This document shows positions 24,524 through 33,882 of a stretch of DNA of 64,000 bases, one piece after another. The notes under the pieces are model-generated. The model was not told the origin of the DNA. It did not search any database and saw only the letters and a list, made by a program, of their open reading frames with translations. The stretch lies in NCBI GenBank assembly GCA_964344485.1, contig CAYFNF010000001.1:248001-312000 (forward strand), written 5' to 3'. Origin of the DNA: CAYFNF01 sp964344485 (lineage in GTDB: Bacteria; Patescibacteriota; Patescibacteriia; UBA9570; XYC2-FULL-38-9). How positions within the stretch are numbered: the first letter of the stretch is position 1; each line of letters starts with the position of its first letter. Made by a program: the position numbers and the translations under genes.

Positions 24524-25690
24524 ATGAGTGTACATAAAGGAATAATCTATCTGGATTGCGCTGCCACCACTCCATTGGATGAGGAAGTGCTCGAAGCTAT
24601 GATGCCGTATCTCAAGCAGGATTTTGGAAATGCGTCATCTTCTCATACCATGGGCCACACTGCGCGGCAAGCTATTGATCGCTCACGAAAAATAATCGCA
24701 GATGCATTGAACTGTTCTGCTCAGGAGTTGATCTTCACTGCAGGTGGAACCGAGAGTGACAACATCGCGTTGTTTGGAGCAGCACGGTACGCTGCATTGC
24801 AACAGGACGGACCAGTACACATTATTACTACCGCTATTGAACACGCTGCGGTGTTAGAACCGTGTCGCAAGCTTGAGAAAGAAGGACTTGAATTAACAGT
24901 GGTACCTGTACAAAAGAACGGTATCGTAGACGTACAAGTGTTGATTGATGCAATCCAAGAGAATACGGTGTTGGTCAGTGTTATCATGGCAAATAATGAG
25001 ATAGGCACGATTCAGCCAATAACAGAACTTACTCGAGCTATCAAGGAGAAGAATCCAGATATCGTTGTTCACACTGATGCATGCCAGGCTACGCGTTCAG
25101 TACAGATCGATGTACAAGAGTTAGGAGTGGACCTACTCACATTGAATGCGGGAAAAGTCTACGGACCTAAAGGAATTGGCGCGTTGTATATAAAGAAAGG
25201 AGTGCAGTTAGAACCAATAATCTACGGAGGGGGGCATGAACAAGGGTTGCGCCCAGGCACTGAGAATGTTGCTGGTATTGTGGGGTTCGCAAAAGCAGTA
25301 GAACTTGCTGAGCAGAATCAAGAACAGGATGCAGTTGAGCTAACACAAAAGCGCGATCGACTTATACACGGGCTGTTACAAGCAATTCCAGACGCAGAGT
25401 TAAACGGAGATCAAGAGCAGCGCCTTCCGAACAATGTGAATATCTTTATTCCACATATTAGTGGAGAGGTCTTGCTCATGCATTTGGATGAACAAGGAGT
25501 GCAAGCGTCACTTGGGTCAGCATGTGAGGCTGGTTCATTAGAGCCGTCTCACGTCATCCTTGCGCTTGGGCGCTCAAAACAGGATGCGCGTCGTTGTTTA
25601 CGGCTTACTCTTGGAAAAGGTACCACAGATCAAGAAGTGGACCAGGTACTGGAAATGATACCGAGTATTATTAAGAAGATTCAGACCTAA
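24524..25690 (+). CDS. Cysteine desulfurase (NifS/IscS family)
   Basis: 388 residues, PLP-dependent; takes sulfur from cysteine for Fe-S clusters or tRNA thiolation. N-terminal YLDCAATTPLDEEV, FTAGGTESDN, and VHTDACQATRSV match the family. The PLP lysine sits in LNAGKVYGPKGIGALY, where the usual SxHK is NAGK, a change seen in CPR homologues. The catalytic cysteine lies in LGSACEAGS. The ATG at 24524 fits the promoter better than 24512. No IscU, thiI or mnmA is adjacent, so the sulfur acceptor is not shown by context. Confidence 0.9.
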   Translation: MSVHKGIIYLDCAATTPLDEEVLEAMMPYLKQDFGNASSSHTMGHTARQAIDRSRKIIADALNCSAQELIFTAGGTESDNIALFGAARYAALQQDGPVHIITTAIEHAAVLEPCRKLEKEGLELTVVPVQKNGIVDVQVLIDAIQENTVLVSVIMANNEIGTIQPITELTRAIKEKNPDIVVHTDACQATRSVQIDVQELGVDLLTLNAGKVYGPKGIGALYIKKGVQLEPIIYGGGHEQGLRPGTENVAGIVGFAKAVELAEQNQEQDAVELTQKRDRLIHGLLQAIPDAELNGDQEQRLPNNVNIFIPHISGEVLLMHLDEQGVQASLGSACEAGSLEPSHVILALGRSKQDARRCLRLTLGKGTTDQEVDQVLEMIPSIIKKIQT

Positions 25691-25727
25691 TATAAGTTTG
25701 TTCGGAAAGATTCACTAGAAAACAGCG

Positions 25728-25756
25728 TTGACAGATGAGCTGTTTTTTGATATACT
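25728..25756 (+). promoter_or_regulatory. Strong promoter of the 36-residue peptide gene
   Basis: TTGACA, 17-base spacer, TATACT. Confidence 0.8.
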
Positions 25757-25787
25757 GAAAAAGCAAACAAAAATAAAAAACAAAACC

Positions 25788-25898
25788 ATGAAAGCTGATT
25801 ACAAAACAGAGCGATTAATGTTACGCGTTTCCACACTGTTCATCGGTGTCTCTGCATTACTGCTTGTTGCGTTGATTGCTCCAATGGTTGCTGCATAA
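25788..25898 (+). CDS. 36-residue single-helix membrane peptide
   Basis: MKADYKTERLMLRVSTLF... with one helix, about residues 12-35 (VSTLFIGVSALLLVALIAPMVAA). It has a near-consensus promoter 32 bases upstream, an A-rich leader like other genes of this genome, and a terminator 25 bases after the stop, so it is an independent transcription unit. No homologue recognised. The basic N-terminus predicts N-in topology. It could equally be a free signal-peptide-like product. Confidence 0.6.
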   Translation: MKADYKTERLMLRVSTLFIGVSALLLVALIAPMVAA

Positions 25899-25923
25899 TA
25901 ATTGCGAGGAGGAACAACCTGAA

Positions 25924-25955
25924 GAAAAAAAGCCCTAATTTTAAGGGTTTTTTCA
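25924..25955 (+). terminator. Terminator of the small peptide gene
   Basis: AAAAAAGCCCT and AAGGGTTTTTT pair; a T-run completes it just before the hrcA promoter. Confidence 0.75.
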
Positions 25956-25959
25956 GTTC

Positions 25960-25987
25960 TTGACATGAAAAATAGGGGAGGTATAAT
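25960..25987 (+). promoter_or_regulatory. Promoter of the hrcA heat-shock operon
   Basis: TTGACA, 16-base spacer, TATAAT; transcription would start inside the CIRCE element. Confidence 0.85.
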
Positions 25988-25990
25988 GAT

Positions 25991-26017
25991 TTAGCACTCT
26001 CAAGCTACGAGTGCTAA
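25991..26017 (+). promoter_or_regulatory. CIRCE operator
   Basis: TTAGCACTC, nine-base spacer, GAGTGCTAA: an exact match to the HrcA-binding consensus, placed over the transcription start so HrcA binding blocks the promoter. Confidence 0.97.
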
Positions 26018-26037
26018 TTACGTGAAAGTCCCCTGAT

Positions 26038-26751
26038 ATGAACAAGGAAGAGCGACAGCAAAAGTTACTCCAAACTATTATCCAGCTATATATCAAGTCC
26101 GCACGTCCAGTGAGTTCAAAACAACTCACGGAGCAGTGTGATTTTGATTGTTCATCCGCTACCATACGAAACGATATGGCAGATCTGGAGAAAAAGGGGT
26201 TTATTGCGCAGCCACACACCTCTGCTGGGCGCATTCCAACCGAAAGGGGGTACCAGTATTATATTAAGCACTTTATTCATAAGAAAGAGCTAGAGCAGAA
26301 CAAGAAAGAGCTGCTGGAAGAGGTGCTGCAGGATCAAGAACAGAACGAAAGACAGCAGATGAAGAAGATGGCCAAGGCGATTGCGGATGTTACTAATGAA
26401 GCAGTGGTGATCTCATTTGGAGACTCAGCGTATTACACCGGTATTTCACACATGTTTCGAAAGCCAGAGTTTGTTGAGCAAGCAGAGCTGTTAGTAGCTA
26501 TGGGTGAGATGTTTGATCAGCTTGAAGACGTGATGGATTCCCTTTACGAACAAGCGCAAGAGAGCGTACAAGTCTTGATCGGGCGTGATAACCCGATCTC
26601 TGATTCCTGTTCTATGGTGATCTCTGAATATGAATTAGTAGATGATGGATCTGGTGTCTTTGGGATCCTGGGGCCGATGCGCATGGATTACGACACTAAC
26701 ATTGCGATTCTTGAATATATGGAATCATTAATTGATGAAGAACATGAGTAA
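26038..26751 (+). CDS. hrcA: Heat-inducible transcription repressor HrcA (short form)
   Basis: 237 residues. N-terminal winged helix ERQQKLLQTIIQLYIKSARPVSSKQL...SSATIRNDMADLEKKGFIAQPHTSAGRIPTERGYQYYI is the HrcA hallmark; the C-terminal domain (ISFGDSAYYTGISHMF..., VLIGRDNPI..., GVFGILGPMRMDYDTNI) is also recognisable. HrcA is usually about 340 residues; this one has a shortened middle. It represses its own operon through the CIRCE element 21 bases upstream. It overlaps grpE by eight bases. Confidence 0.93.
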   Translation: MNKEERQQKLLQTIIQLYIKSARPVSSKQLTEQCDFDCSSATIRNDMADLEKKGFIAQPHTSAGRIPTERGYQYYIKHFIHKKELEQNKKELLEEVLQDQEQNERQQMKKMAKAIADVTNEAVVISFGDSAYYTGISHMFRKPEFVEQAELLVAMGEMFDQLEDVMDSLYEQAQESVQVLIGRDNPISDSCSMVISEYELVDDGSGVFGILGPMRMDYDTNIAILEYMESLIDEEHE

Positions 26752-27274
26752 AAAAGAGTCTTCAGAAGCAAAGAAAAAAACTTCTGCAACAAAAAAGCCA
26801 GCCAAAGAACCGAAAAAGAAAAAAAAGACAGAGGTCGAAGAGCTGAAAGAGAAGTGTGATGAGTATTTATCTGGTTGGCAGCGTGCCCGTGCAGATTATG
26901 AAAACCTTCAGCGCGAAACCACAAAGAAGATCGCTGATACTATCAAGCATGCGAACGAAGCGTTGCTCATAGAACTCTTTCCAGTAGTAGATCATTTCAA
27001 GTATGCATTTAATGGCATTCCGGAACAAGAGCAAGACTCCAACTGGCTAAAGGGCATTGAGCATATCCAAACGAATTTTTTACGTATATTAGAAGAGCAT
27101 AACGTTGAGTTGATTAAAACCGTTGGAGAGCAGTTCGATCCAGAGTTGCACGAAGCAGTAGAAGAGGTCGAGGATGCGGAAGCCGAAAGCGGGACTATTG
27201 CTGAAGAGATCTGTTCTGGATTCAAGCTGAACGGCAAAGTGGTGCAGTCGGCGAAAGTAAAAGTAGTTAAATAG
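26744..27274 (+). CDS. grpE: Nucleotide exchange factor GrpE
   Basis: 176 residues from ATG 26744 (upstream TTG/ATG at 26732/26735 are alternatives). A Lys-rich disordered N-terminus precedes the long coiled coil and the GrpE core: WQRARADYENLQRET, LIELFPVVDHFKYAF, GIEHIQTNFLRILEEHNVE, and the C-terminal beta domain FDPELHEAV. Exchanges ADP for ATP on DnaK. Overlap with hrcA (ATGAGTAA) implies translational coupling. Confidence 0.95.
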   Translation: MSKKESSEAKKKTSATKKPAKEPKKKKKTEVEELKEKCDEYLSGWQRARADYENLQRETTKKIADTIKHANEALLIELFPVVDHFKYAFNGIPEQEQDSNWLKGIEHIQTNFLRILEEHNVELIKTVGEQFDPELHEAVEEVEDAEAESGTIAEEICSGFKLNGKVVQSAKVKVVK

Positions 27275-27304
27275 TTTAATACATAAGTAAGAAAAATAAC
27301 ACCT

Positions 27305-29245
27305 ATGGGAAAAATTCTCGGAATCGACTTAGGAACAACCAACTCTTGCATGGCGATCATGGAAGGTGGACAACCTAAAGTAGTTGAAAACAAAGAAGGA
27401 AATCGCACTACACCATCGATGGTCGCGATTGCAAAAAACGATGAACTCGTTGTAGGGCTGCCAGCGAAACGACAAGCAGTCACGAACGCAGAGAACACTA
27501 TCTTTTCTGTAAAACGTTTAATTGGAAGACGATGGGAAGACGCAGAGGTTCAAGAAGATGTGAAGCTCATGCCGTATAAAATTATTCAGGACGGCGAACG
27601 AGTGAAAGTAAAGATGGGAGACAAGGAGTACACACCGCAAGAGGTTTCTGCAAAGATTCTTCAAAAGATGAAATCTGATGCAGAAGAGAAAATCGGGGAG
27701 AAGATCACTGAAGCAGTCATTACCGTGCCTGCATACTTTGACGACTCTCAGCGTAAAGCAACCAAAGACGCAGGCAAGATTGCGGGGCTAGATGTGAAGC
27801 GCATTATTAACGAACCAACAGCAGCTGCACTTGCGTATGGGTTTGATAAAAAGAAAGATGAAAAGATCGTAGTCTACGACCTGGGTGGCGGTACGTTTGA
27901 TGTCTCTGTATTGGAAGTGGGCGCAGACACTGTAGAAGTGAAGTCTACTCACGGTGATACGCACTTAGGTGGAGATGACTTTGATCAAGTAGTGATTAAT
28001 TGGATCATCGAAGAGTTCAAGAAACAGGAGGGTATTGATATCTCTGAGGATAATTTAGCACTACAGCGCTTAAAGAGCTCAGCTGAGAAAGCCAAGATTG
28101 AGCTCTCTACTGCAATGGAGTCAGAGGTGAACGAGCCGTTTATTGCAAACGACCCAACTTCTGGAGCAAAACACTTAGTGATTAAGCTGAGTCGCGCAAA
28201 ATTAGAGGAGCTGGTCGGAGAGTTAGTAACAAAGACATTCGATCCAGTAGAGAAAGCGTTAAGCGATGCCGGTCTTTCTAAAGAAGACATTAATGAAGTG
28301 ATTTTAGTCGGTGGACAGACTCGTATGCCGCTGATTCAGAAAAAAGTAGAAGAGTATTTCGGCAAGAAGCCAAGCTCTACTGTGAATCCAGATGAAGTAG
28401 TGGCTATTGGAGCAGCAATTCAAGCAGGAGTCATGCAAGGTGACGTGAAAGATGTTCTACTACTAGATGTGATTCCGTTGTCACTGGGCATTGAAACGTT
28501 AGGTGGAGTTGCAACAAAACTCATTGAACGTAATACTACTATTCCTACTACCAAGTCTCAGATCTTCTCTACTGCTGCTGATAATCAAACTTCCGTAGAA
28601 GTGCATGTGGTACAAGGAGAGCGTGAGATGGTCGGGGATAATAAGTCACTTGGACGGTTTATCTTGTCTGGCATTCCTCCAGCACCGCGTGGTGTCCCAC
28701 AAGTAGAGGTCTCTTTTGATGTGGATGCAAACGGTATTCTGAATGTGAAAGCAACAGACAAAGCAACGAATAAAGAACAGTCCATTCGCATTGAAGCATC
28801 AAGTGGGTTATCAGATGAAGAGATTGATAAGATGCAAAAGGACGCTGAAGAACACGCAGAGGATGACCGAAAGAAGAAGGAGCTGATCGAAACTAAGAAT
28901 CTTGCGGAGACGCTGGTATACACAACAGAGAAAGCATTGAAAGAAGCTGGAGACAAGGTGAGCGATGACGAAAAGAAGAATATCGAAGAGAAGATGGAAG
29001 GCGTGAAGAAAGTCATGGAAGGCGAGGACGTAGAAGCGATTAAGAAAGCGTCTGATGAGTTGTCACAAGCAGCACAAAAGATCGGTGAGATTCTGTATAA
29101 GCAAGAGCAAGAAAAAGAAGCTGCAGAAGCAAAGAAGAAAGAGGGAGAAGGAGAAGCGTCTGACAAGGACAAGAAAGAAGAAGATGTTGTGGACGCTGAC
29201 TTTGAAGAAAAGGATAAAAAAGAGGACGACAAAGAAGAGAAGTAA
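27305..29245 (+). CDS. dnaK: Chaperone DnaK (Hsp70)
   Basis: 646 residues. ATPase signature GIDLGTTNSCMAIMEGG at 5-21, VYDLGGGTFDVSVLE, VGGQTRMP; substrate domain LDVIPLSLGIETLGG. The C-terminal tail is a long run of Lys/Glu/Asp ending DDKEEK, in place of the EEVDDD-like end of proteobacterial DnaK. A-rich leader without Shine-Dalgarno. Third gene of the CIRCE-controlled operon. Confidence 0.98.
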   Translation: MGKILGIDLGTTNSCMAIMEGGQPKVVENKEGNRTTPSMVAIAKNDELVVGLPAKRQAVTNAENTIFSVKRLIGRRWEDAEVQEDVKLMPYKIIQDGERVKVKMGDKEYTPQEVSAKILQKMKSDAEEKIGEKITEAVITVPAYFDDSQRKATKDAGKIAGLDVKRIINEPTAAALAYGFDKKKDEKIVVYDLGGGTFDVSVLEVGADTVEVKSTHGDTHLGGDDFDQVVINWIIEEFKKQEGIDISEDNLALQRLKSSAEKAKIELSTAMESEVNEPFIANDPTSGAKHLVIKLSRAKLEELVGELVTKTFDPVEKALSDAGLSKEDINEVILVGGQTRMPLIQKKVEEYFGKKPSSTVNPDEVVAIGAAIQAGVMQGDVKDVLLLDVIPLSLGIETLGGVATKLIERNTTIPTTKSQIFSTAADNQTSVEVHVVQGEREMVGDNKSLGRFILSGIPPAPRGVPQVEVSFDVDANGILNVKATDKATNKEQSIRIEASSGLSDEEIDKMQKDAEEHAEDDRKKKELIETKNLAETLVYTTEKALKEAGDKVSDDEKKNIEEKMEGVKKVMEGEDVEAIKKASDELSQAAQKIGEILYKQEQEKEAAEAKKKEGEGEASDKDKKEEDVVDADFEEKDKKEDDKEEK

Positions 29246-29258
29246 GTATCATACAATA

Positions 29259-29284
29259 GCCCCAGACGAACGTTTGGGGCGTTG
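29259..29284 (+). promoter_or_regulatory. dnaK-dnaJ intergenic hairpin
   Basis: GCCCCAGACG-AA-CGTTTGGGGC, a strong stem with no proper T-run. It may stabilise the upstream mRNA or reduce dnaJ expression rather than end transcription. Confidence 0.6.
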
Positions 29285-29307
29285 CACGTATTGAGATAGG
29301 ACTATAC

Positions 29308-30420
29308 ATGGGAAAAGATTACTACAATTTACTCGGCGTGAGTAAGGATGCATCAGATGATGAGATCAAGAAAGCGTATCGAAAGCTCGCACATCAATAC
29401 CACCCGGATAAGGAGAGCGGTGATGAAGCGAAGTTCAAAGAGATTAACGAAGCGTACCAAGTGCTTTCTGACCCTCAGAAGCGGAAGATGTACGATCAGT
29501 TTGGAGAAGCAGGCGTCTCTGGTGCTGCAGGTGGTGGTCCTGGCGGAGCGAACTGGGAAGACATTATGCGGCAAGCAGGGTTTGCAGGTGGGCAAGGGAA
29601 TTTCCGTGGCGGTGGTGTAGAGTTTGATTTAGGTGATATCTTTTCAGAGTTCTTTGGCGGTGGCGGACGCCGCGGTGGTCGAAGACAGCAGAAAGGTCAA
29701 GACATTCAGATAGACATGAAGATCGATTTTAAAGAATCAGCGTTTGGCGCAAAAAAAGATGTGGAGCTCTATAAGAATGTGACGTGTGAACACTGTAGCG
29801 GTAACGCCGCAGAACCCGGAACACCGATTAAAGAATGTGATACGTGTAACGGCTCTGGCGTGGTGGAACAAGTACAGCAGAGCTTTTTTGGGGCTGTGCG
29901 CGCTCAAGCACCATGTACAGATTGTCAGGGCAAGGGAAAACGTGCAGAGCAAGAGTGTTCCAAGTGTACGGGAAGTGGTGTACAGAAACAGGAAACAGCA
30001 ATTGAAGTTGATATTCCAGCAGGAATTAGCGACCAGCAGACTATTCGTGTGAGCGGACAAGGAGAGGCTGGCCCTCAAGGCGCTCCGAGTGGTGACTTGT
30101 ATGTGAATGTGCACGTTAAAGATCATAAGACCTGGTATCGAGACGGGGACGATGTGATATCCCAGACAAAAGTTTCGTACGCCACATTAGTAATGGGTGG
30201 AAAAATTGCTGTCGAGACTCTGGATGGAGAAGTAGAGGTGAAAGTGCCCGCAGGAACCAATGCAGGCAAGCAGTTGCGATTACGCGGTAAAGGGGTTCAG
30301 CGGTTACACGGATCTGGTAGAGGGGATCATATTGTGGTCGTGGATGTGCATGTTCCGAAAAAGCCAAATAGAAAGTATAAAAAAGTACTAGACGAACTTG
30401 CACAGTTGGATCAAAGTTAA
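29308..30420 (+). CDS. dnaJ: Chaperone DnaJ (Hsp40)
   Basis: 370 residues. J domain with HPD at 32-34, Gly/Phe-rich linker (about 70-120), four CxxCxGxG zinc repeats (CEHCSGNAAEPG is slightly divergent, then CDTCNGSG, CTDCQGKG, CSKCTGSG), and the C-terminal substrate domain. It stimulates DnaK ATP hydrolysis. Last gene of the heat-shock operon. Confidence 0.97.
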   Translation: MGKDYYNLLGVSKDASDDEIKKAYRKLAHQYHPDKESGDEAKFKEINEAYQVLSDPQKRKMYDQFGEAGVSGAAGGGPGGANWEDIMRQAGFAGGQGNFRGGGVEFDLGDIFSEFFGGGGRRGGRRQQKGQDIQIDMKIDFKESAFGAKKDVELYKNVTCEHCSGNAAEPGTPIKECDTCNGSGVVEQVQQSFFGAVRAQAPCTDCQGKGKRAEQECSKCTGSGVQKQETAIEVDIPAGISDQQTIRVSGQGEAGPQGAPSGDLYVNVHVKDHKTWYRDGDDVISQTKVSYATLVMGGKIAVETLDGEVEVKVPAGTNAGKQLRLRGKGVQRLHGSGRGDHIVVVDVHVPKKPNRKYKKVLDELAQLDQS

Positions 30421-30427
30421 GTAGTAT
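30398..30427 (+). promoter_or_regulatory. Promoter giving leaderless mRNA of the 635-residue protein
   Basis: TTGCAC, 18-base spacer, TAGTAT, only six bases before the ATG at 30434. Confidence 0.5.
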
Positions 30428-30433
30428 AGAAAC

Positions 30434-32341
30434 ATGACAGTAAAACGACCACTTCGACCATTTCCCCAGATACCACGGTATCCTGGAGAAGCAAGGAAAG
30501 GTCGTACACCAGCTGTTCCTCCTGAGCCACCCTTGGAAGGCGCTCCACAAGATGAGACCGGGTCAGTGTTTACCCCTAGTCTTATTAGTGCGATCAATGT
30601 GCTGATGGATTATAGTCGCGGAAATGGCGCGGAACGACGCCGTATTGTCGAGCAAGAAGCACACCAAGCGATCCATAGTCCTGCACGTTTAACCAGGCTG
30701 TGTGATAGTTTAGCGTTGTTAGATGAGGTAGTTCGGAGTCGCGAAGTGAATGAAGATGAGATAGGTGATCCTTCAGCATATGCTCAAGCCAATGAGCTGA
30801 TTCAGGCTATTCGAGAGCAGCTTGATGCTGTTCGTTTGCGCAAGTTACCTAATGCAGAGTCGATGCACGGATGGGTAGAGTTACTGAGCCAAGAAGGCAC
30901 CTACTCTGATGATGCAGAACGAGTGTTACGTCATGTTGTGCGACATGCAAAATCACCTCGGCGTGTTACAGATGTGATGTATAGCATCAGTGAAGGTGCG
31001 TTGTTTTCCGGAGATCGCCGTGTAGAGGAGACCGCGCTGCGCATTCTTATTGGTGATACAACAGTTATCCCTCCAACTTCAGATCAGTATCAAAGCTCTA
31101 CACTTGCTGAGTATGATTTGAATGATGAGGTGTTACGAAGAATGATGGAAGTCAAGGCAGCAATGGCGGTGAAAATTCGATTTGATTTCCCTCATCTCGC
31201 AGCAGTACAAGACCAGCGAATCGGTGATGCAACTAGAGATATGGATAGAGCGACAGCATTCGCAGATAGATTGGTAGCAATACAACGAGCAGATCCAGGT
31301 CGGTATCAAGCCATAGCACGACATCAAGCGCTAGCATTTGCTTCTGGTGGAGAAGTCACACAAATTGATAGACCTGACATTGGGTATTCCGATTTCTTAA
31401 TGCAATTACATCGTCGTGCTGGGCCTGTGCGCAGGCGAGTGAATGAGATGATCGATCGACATACTCCATCTGAGCAAGGTCGTATCCGGGTGAATTGTGT
31501 ATTTCCAGGAAACGAAGTAGTACAAGTATTTGATGATCAAGCTGAGGTAAATGAGTATATTTTAGAGCAGCTGCAAGCACCAAATGAGAGTGGACAGCCA
31601 CTTGAAGATAGGGAGCACTGGCAGACACTGGGACATATGGTTCCAGAACAACTGCGTGGAGATTGGTATATACCAATGGCACAGATGAATAGGCGGCTCA
31701 TAGATGATATGACTGGGGATACTCCGTATCTCTTGAGCCCACGTGGAGATATGGTAGAGATCACCGATCCTGCTCTTCAGGAGCTTGGGATGCAACACCT
31801 ACTATATGAAATGAGCCCGGACAATTTACGAGACACTATAGTAACGTTGCGTATCGGGAACTTTGATTACCGCCTACTGTTAGATGAGCATTTCACACTC
31901 AGAGAGACCAACCAGAGGCACCGACAGTTACAACTACCACTGGCCGGTGAATTTATGATGCATGTGATACTAAGCCATATGCGCGAAATACTTTGTAATT
32001 CTACGGTGAACGAACCAACTACCCCAGGAGGTGCAGGCACAGGAGCGCGTAGAGCGCATACAGTACGTCGCCCGCACAGAAGAGTATTACCGCTTGGCCA
32101 CCGACCGACTCGTGCTCAAATAGAGCTTGCAATGGGTGAGCACGGTATTGATTTAGTGCGTATGAATAGAGATCGTGAAGCAAGACGAGAAGCAGCACAA
32201 GCACAGGATGAAGCAGCAGATGAGCGATGGGTCACATATGTATTTCCAAAGAAGCGTATTGCTGTTGCTGGTCAGGATCCGGTCCGATCTCGAGCTCCAG
32301 AAGCAACGCAGCGATTACATCGGCTCTTAGAAGAAGAGTAA
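30434..32341 (+). CDS. Large cytoplasmic protein of unknown function
   Basis: 635 residues, no signal peptide or membrane helix. A proline-rich N-terminal 40 residues is followed by a mostly helical region rich in Arg and Glu (about 45-300), a central mixed region with INDxx-free but Trp-containing segments (EHWQTLGHMVPEQLRGDWYIPMAQMNRRLIDDM), and a basic, Arg/Ala-rich C-terminus (RRAHTVRRPHRRVLPLGHRPTR). No catalytic motif recognised. It follows the heat-shock operon but has its own promoter. Possibly lineage-specific. Confidence 0.6.
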   Translation: MTVKRPLRPFPQIPRYPGEARKGRTPAVPPEPPLEGAPQDETGSVFTPSLISAINVLMDYSRGNGAERRRIVEQEAHQAIHSPARLTRLCDSLALLDEVVRSREVNEDEIGDPSAYAQANELIQAIREQLDAVRLRKLPNAESMHGWVELLSQEGTYSDDAERVLRHVVRHAKSPRRVTDVMYSISEGALFSGDRRVEETALRILIGDTTVIPPTSDQYQSSTLAEYDLNDEVLRRMMEVKAAMAVKIRFDFPHLAAVQDQRIGDATRDMDRATAFADRLVAIQRADPGRYQAIARHQALAFASGGEVTQIDRPDIGYSDFLMQLHRRAGPVRRRVNEMIDRHTPSEQGRIRVNCVFPGNEVVQVFDDQAEVNEYILEQLQAPNESGQPLEDREHWQTLGHMVPEQLRGDWYIPMAQMNRRLIDDMTGDTPYLLSPRGDMVEITDPALQELGMQHLLYEMSPDNLRDTIVTLRIGNFDYRLLLDEHFTLRETNQRHRQLQLPLAGEFMMHVILSHMREILCNSTVNEPTTPGGAGTGARRAHTVRRPHRRVLPLGHRPTRAQIELAMGEHGIDLVRMNRDREARREAAQAQDEAADERWVTYVFPKKRIAVAGQDPVRSRAPEATQRLHRLLEEE

Positions 32342-32357
32342 ACCTAGAAAAAGCAGA

Positions 32358-32397
32358 GAAAACAGCGCTCGCATTATAGAGGGCGCTTTTCTTTTTT
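32358..32397 (+). terminator. Intrinsic terminator
   Basis: AGCGCTC pairs with GAGGGCGCT across a short loop, then TTTTCTTTTTT. Confidence 0.7.
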
Positions 32398-32443
32398 AGA
32401 ATTAATTGGTATAATAAGTAGGTAATATCTAGTGAGGAGCTTC

Positions 32444-33091
32444 ATGGAAACAAATGAAATGACATCACTATTGCTTGCAGCAAATAAAAAGAAAAAGAAG
32501 AAGAAAGAGCAGGAGGAGGCAGTAACAGAGGCCGAGCAAGAAGAGCAAGCAACAGAGACGCAAGCCACGACAGAGGAGGTAACGGATCCGCAGCTATTTG
32601 GCATGGATCTTTCGAATCCATCTTGGGATCTGTTTATAATCGTCTTTTTTGTGATCGCAGCGTTGTTATATGGTTTATCCCTAGGCCGCGATCGTATTAT
32701 TGTGATCCTGGTTTCTATCTATATGTCTCTTGCTGTGGTGCACGTGATTCCGGACTTTGTCTTAAACATCGGATTCAATGATGAATTTGCATTTCAGATC
32801 ACGACGTTCATCGCAGTATTTGTGGTGTTGTTCTTCCTGATCTCACGATCTGCGTTGTTACGTACAATAGGCGCAGGAAGTAGTGAAGGGAAGTGGTATC
32901 AGACAATTATCTTCTCCGTACTTCATGTCGGATTACTGATCTCAATCACCATGTCCTTCCTGCCTGGTACAATCATGGAGAAATTTGCACCACTCACGCA
33001 ACAGGTCTTCACAAATGAATGGGCAGCGTTTGGGTGGATAATTGCGCCGATCGTTGCGATGATTCTGTTCGGCAGCAGGAAGTCAGATTAA
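32444..33091 (+). CDS. Multi-pass membrane protein with charged N-terminal tail
   Basis: 215 residues. ATG 32444 has GAGGAG six bases upstream; TATAAT at 32411 is the likely -10. The N-terminal 50 residues are Lys- then Glu/Thr-rich and presumably cytoplasmic. Four to five membrane helices follow (LFIIVFFVIAALLYGLSLG, IIVILVSIYMSLAVVHVI, ITTFIAVFVVLFFLI, IIFSVLHVGLLISITMSFL, WIIAPIVAMILFG). The GLxxGxxRxxxxxxVSIYMSL pattern is vaguely CvpA-like, but assignment is not safe. Confidence 0.55.
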   Translation: METNEMTSLLLAANKKKKKKKEQEEAVTEAEQEEQATETQATTEEVTDPQLFGMDLSNPSWDLFIIVFFVIAALLYGLSLGRDRIIVILVSIYMSLAVVHVIPDFVLNIGFNDEFAFQITTFIAVFVVLFFLISRSALLRTIGAGSSEGKWYQTIIFSVLHVGLLISITMSFLPGTIMEKFAPLTQQVFTNEWAAFGWIIAPIVAMILFGSRKSD

Positions 33092-33100
33092 GTACTATTA

Positions 33101-33132
33101 AAAAACCGGTTCACATAAGGAACCGGTTTTTC
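33101..33132. terminator. Bidirectional terminator
   Basis: AAAAACCGGTTC-ACATAAG-GAACCGGTTTTT between convergent genes. Confidence 0.9.
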
Positions 33133-33138
33133 TATTAT

Positions 33139-33774
33139 TTAACCGTTGAGTAGTTCGTAGATTGCGTCTTCGTACTCTCCTGGATTCTTTGGGCGTTTCA
33201 TCTTTCTGCTAGCAACCTGTTGGCAGAGCTCTGCTACTGCTTGAGCCATGTCGTCTTTTGGATCCTCTTTTGCTACTTTCTTTGCTTCTCGTACTGCATC
33301 TTCGACTTTGCCGTAAAGCAAGTGTGCGATCACGAGATTCATGCGTACACCTGTGTCTTTTGGATCCAGACGAACAGCGTCTTTGCAGTACTCAATAGCT
33401 TTTGCCTTTTTCTCACACTCAATTGCTTGAATACCGAGCTGTGAAACGATCTCGACTTCTTTGGATTCATGTGCAGCTGCTTGCTCGAGTAGTTCATGCG
33501 CTTCTTCATTATGCCCTGCAGCACGATAACAGAGTGCAAGTGCGTACATTGCAGGACCTGCATCTGGAGCGCGTAGGAGAACGTCTGCAAACAGGTCCCC
33601 AGCTTTCTTTATCTTATTGAACTGCGCTTCGGTGAGCTCTCCAAAGAGCATGGAGTCGTCTTTTTCCATAACAGCGCCGAGTAGTTCCCAGCCTTGCTCA
33701 TAGAGTTCTTGTGCTTGACCGTCATCAGCGAATTTTTCATACACTTCGTCGGTCTTCTTTTTTGGTGTTGCCAT
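33139..33774 (-). CDS. TPR-repeat protein
   Basis: 211 residues, cytoplasmic. Three to four tetratricopeptide repeats between residues 50 and 185 (AGDLFADVLLRAPDAGPAMYALALCYRAAGHNEEAHELLEQAA; AIEYCKDAVRLDPKDTGVRMNLVIAHLLYGKVEDAVREAKKVAKEDP). TPRs form a helical scaffold for protein binding; the partner is unknown. Divergent from the FN3-type exported protein gene. Confidence 0.8.
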   Translation of the reverse strand: MATPKKKTDEVYEKFADDGQAQELYEQGWELLGAVMEKDDSMLFGELTEAQFNKIKKAGDLFADVLLRAPDAGPAMYALALCYRAAGHNEEAHELLEQAAAHESKEVEIVSQLGIQAIECEKKAKAIEYCKDAVRLDPKDTGVRMNLVIAHLLYGKVEDAVREAKKVAKEDPKDDMAQAVAELCQQVASRKMKRPKNPGEYEDAIYELLNG

Positions 33775-33882
33775 TGATGTGTGAAGTTAATGATTTATGA
33801 CATGGTAGTATACTGGAAAAAATCGATTTGTCAAGGTGTCCATATAGCGCTTACCGTATATTTGCTTCTACTGCGGGTATGC

